Part shown: positions 62,401-64,000 of the stretch, one piece after another
How the letters are laid out: each line of letters opens with the position of its first letter
Numbering within the stretch: the stretch's first letter is position 1
Assembly: GCF_000517545.1 (NCBI RefSeq)
Contig: NZ_BAIV01000008.1
Location: forward strand, 62,001-126,000
DNA: 64,000 nt
Direction of reading: 5' to 3'
Source of the DNA: Bacteroides reticulotermitis JCM 10512
GTDB lineage: Bacteria; Bacteroidota; Bacteroidia; Bacteroidales; Bacteroidaceae
Made by a program: the position numbers and the translations under genes
Notes under the pieces: generated by a model
Told to the model about the DNA's origin: nothing
Database searches by the model: none
What the model saw: the letters and a program-made list of their open reading frames with translations, nothing else

Positions 62401-63024
62401 ATGAATCAGATTGAGAAGATTATAGACTTGCCCAATTGGAATCGAAGGGAACATTTCGAGCATTTTAGCGCTTTTGATGATCCGTTCTTTGGAGTAACAG
62501 TCAACGTAGAATGTACGCGTTCTTATCAGGAAGCGAAAAGCAAAGACGTTTCTTTTTTTCTGTTGGTTTTACACCGAATTATTACAGCAGCAGCTGAAGT
62601 TGAGGAGTTTCGTTATCGCATTGAAGGCGACCAGGTTGTGTGTTACGACAGCCTCTTTCCCGAGGCGACTGTTGCCCGCCCTGATCATACTTTCTCATTT
62701 GCTTCTTTTGACTACGATCCCGATGAAATGGGTTTTATTCGGAAGGCAAAGGCCGAAATGGAACGTTTACAGCAAACTACCGGACTGAATAAAGAAGGAA
62801 CTTTTCATCCCAATGCCATTCATTATTCGGCCGTTCCCTGGCTGACTTTTACCGACATGAAACACCCTACCAATATGCGATCGGGCGACAGTGTACCCAA
62901 AATATCAACCGGAAAGTTCTTTAAAGACGGAGAACGGCTCATGTTGCCCATTTCGGTTACCTGCCATCATGGACTGATGGATGGTTATCACGTTTCGAAA
63001 TTTATAGAGAAACTCAAGCTGTAA
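62401..63024 (+). CDS. Chloramphenicol-acetyltransferase-like protein
   Basis: 207 residues, normal for the CAT family. Active-site motif is HHGLMDGYH (HHxxxDG), and NWNRREHFEHF near the start and YSAVPWLTFTDM are typical. Chromosomal CAT-like proteins of Bacteroides often act on unknown substrates, so resistance should not be assumed. No breaks. Confidence 0.85.
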   Translation: MNQIEKIIDLPNWNRREHFEHFSAFDDPFFGVTVNVECTRSYQEAKSKDVSFFLLVLHRIITAAAEVEEFRYRIEGDQVVCYDSLFPEATVARPDHTFSFASFDYDPDEMGFIRKAKAEMERLQQTTGLNKEGTFHPNAIHYSAVPWLTFTDMKHPTNMRSGDSVPKISTGKFFKDGERLMLPISVTCHHGLMDGYHVSKFIEKLKL

Positions 63025-63045
63025 TCGTGTAGTTCTACTAACTAA

Positions 63046-64000
63046 ATGAAATACAAAATGCCGGGATACAGACACATAACTCTTTGCTTTATCTGGTTTT
63101 TCTTACCACTAGCATCTCTCAAGGCACAAACATCCGCAGCAGATTCAACCCGAAGCTTTATTCATCGCATTCAGGTAGAAGGTCGTCCGGCATATGTCAT
63201 CCCAACCAATCCTTTTCTGAAAGGAGATAACGAGCGTTGGAAGTCCATTGAAACCTCCTTTTCCGGACATTTGAAGTACTCTTTCCAATTCCGTCCCAAT
63301 ACCTGTGCGGACCGGATTTACGGGGGAGCTTATCAAGGGTTTGGAGTATCCTTGAATACTTTCGGCGATCGTAAGCAGTTGGGAGACCCGATGGCATTTT
63401 ATCTTTTTCAGGGCGCTCGGATTGCACGCTTCACTCCTCGGTTGTCATTGAACTATGAGTGGAACTTCGGTATATCAGCCGGTTGGCAACCCTATGATAA
63501 TAATTATAACTCCTATAATGGGGCAGTCGGTTCCCGGATGAATGCGTATATCAATGCCGGTATTTATCTGAATTGGACGCTCAGCCGGCACATAGACTTG
63601 GTATTGGGAGGTGATTTTACGCACTTTTCGAATGGAAATACGAAGTTTCCCAATGCAGGAATCAATATGACCGGAGCGAAGATCGGGCTAACATATAACT
63701 TTAATAGGGAAGATATTGATTTGACTCGTTCTTTCTCGCAGCCCGCCATCCCCCGGTTTCCGCGGCATATCAGCTATGATTTAGTCTTATTCGGCTCATG
63801 GCGTAGGAAAGGGGTGTTCTTGGGAGAAAAACAGATTGCATCTCCGGGGACTTATCCGGTAGCCGGGTTTAACTTTGCTCCGATGTATAATGTCGGCTAT
63901 AAATTTCGAGTTGGAGCTTCTTTAGACGGTGTGTTCGATGGCAGTGCCAATGTATATACGGAAGATTACATCTCTGAATACGGAGGCGGTGGGTCCGGAC
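63046..64000 (+). CDS. PagL-like lipid A deacylase family protein, partial
   Basis: The ORF starts at MKYKMPGYRHITLCF (63,046) and is open to the window edge (about 318 residues so far). Signal peptide MKYKMPGYRHITLCFIWFFL...LKA. The PagL pattern is in DFTHFSNGNTKFPNAGIN (His and Ser of H-x-S-N-G). The protein has further outer-membrane-like strands. PagL removes an acyl chain from lipid A; here the family match is by motif. The C-terminus lies beyond 64,000. Confidence 0.7.
   Translation, partial: MKYKMPGYRHITLCFIWFFLPLASLKAQTSAADSTRSFIHRIQVEGRPAYVIPTNPFLKGDNERWKSIETSFSGHLKYSFQFRPNTCADRIYGGAYQGFGVSLNTFGDRKQLGDPMAFYLFQGARIARFTPRLSLNYEWNFGISAGWQPYDNNYNSYNGAVGSRMNAYINAGIYLNWTLSRHIDLVLGGDFTHFSNGNTKFPNAGINMTGAKIGLTYNFNREDIDLTRSFSQPAIPRFPRHISYDLVLFGSWRRKGVFLGEKQIASPGTYPVAGFNFAPMYNVGYKFRVGASLDGVFDGSANVYTEDYISEYGGGGSG

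Overview
The window is Bacteroides-type DNA (phylum Bacteroidota). Evidence: promoters of the TTG...TAnnTTTG type, family-typical proteins (Hcp with a Crp/Fnr-type regulator, DUF4301, a Rel/SpoT-family enzyme, DUF4494, DUF3127), and little reliance on Shine-Dalgarno sites. Positions 1 to about 47,337 are the right-hand part of a tailed, siphovirus-like temperate prophage. Its left end and integrase lie outside the window. From about 47,340 onward is host chromosome.

Prophage layout. 61-17,982 (+) is the late module: tail-assembly chaperone pair with an A-run slippery site, a 1624-residue tape measure, distal tail protein, a giant tail/fibre protein, fibre proteins, then holin, GH108 endolysin and a probable one-gene spanin. 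A terminator at 18,030-18,066 separates this from a convergent early module on the minus strand (18,071-42,429). The early module holds many small genes, an SSB-like protein, a helicase-methyltransferase fusion, a C5 methyltransferase with a repeated recognition region, RusA, a clamp-like protein, a YqaJ exonuclease with a putative annealing protein, an HTH protein and an antirepressor. A few lone plus-strand genes look like morons. The immunity region (42.4-44.4 kb) has an S24-type repressor and matching AT-rich operator sites. It is followed by probable lysogenic-conversion genes (zinc ribbon, lipoprotein, DUF6978-like plus DUF1828/1829). A tRNA 3' fragment at 47,290-47,337 marks the attachment junction.

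The most striking content is a diversity-generating retroelement (DGR) at 32.6-38.9 kb: reverse transcriptase, a 77-bp template repeat, an Avd-like helper and three target genes, each ending in a variable repeat. Every difference between template and variable repeats (13, 16 and 16 by hand alignment) falls on a template adenine. A fourth target-like gene, a tail fibre at 14,669-16,116, ends in a variable repeat of a different family whose template is not in this window, so the phage may use two DGR systems.

Host region: CPA1-type cation/proton antiporter, Hcp with a Crp/Fnr-family regulator and a palindromic operator, an outer-membrane protein, a lipoprotein phosphoesterase, a MATE pump, a HAD phosphatase, panB, an MFS protein, a 330-bp inverted-repeat element, a Rel-family enzyme with a degenerate hydrolase domain, DUF4301, a CAT-like acetyltransferase, and the start of a PagL-like outer-membrane enzyme that runs off the right edge.

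Caution: at least sixteen genes, both host housekeeping and phage, are broken by apparent losses of a single base, mostly in short homopolymers. I read these mainly as consensus sequencing errors and give the joined genes. All frame breaks should be checked before calling anything a pseudogene.
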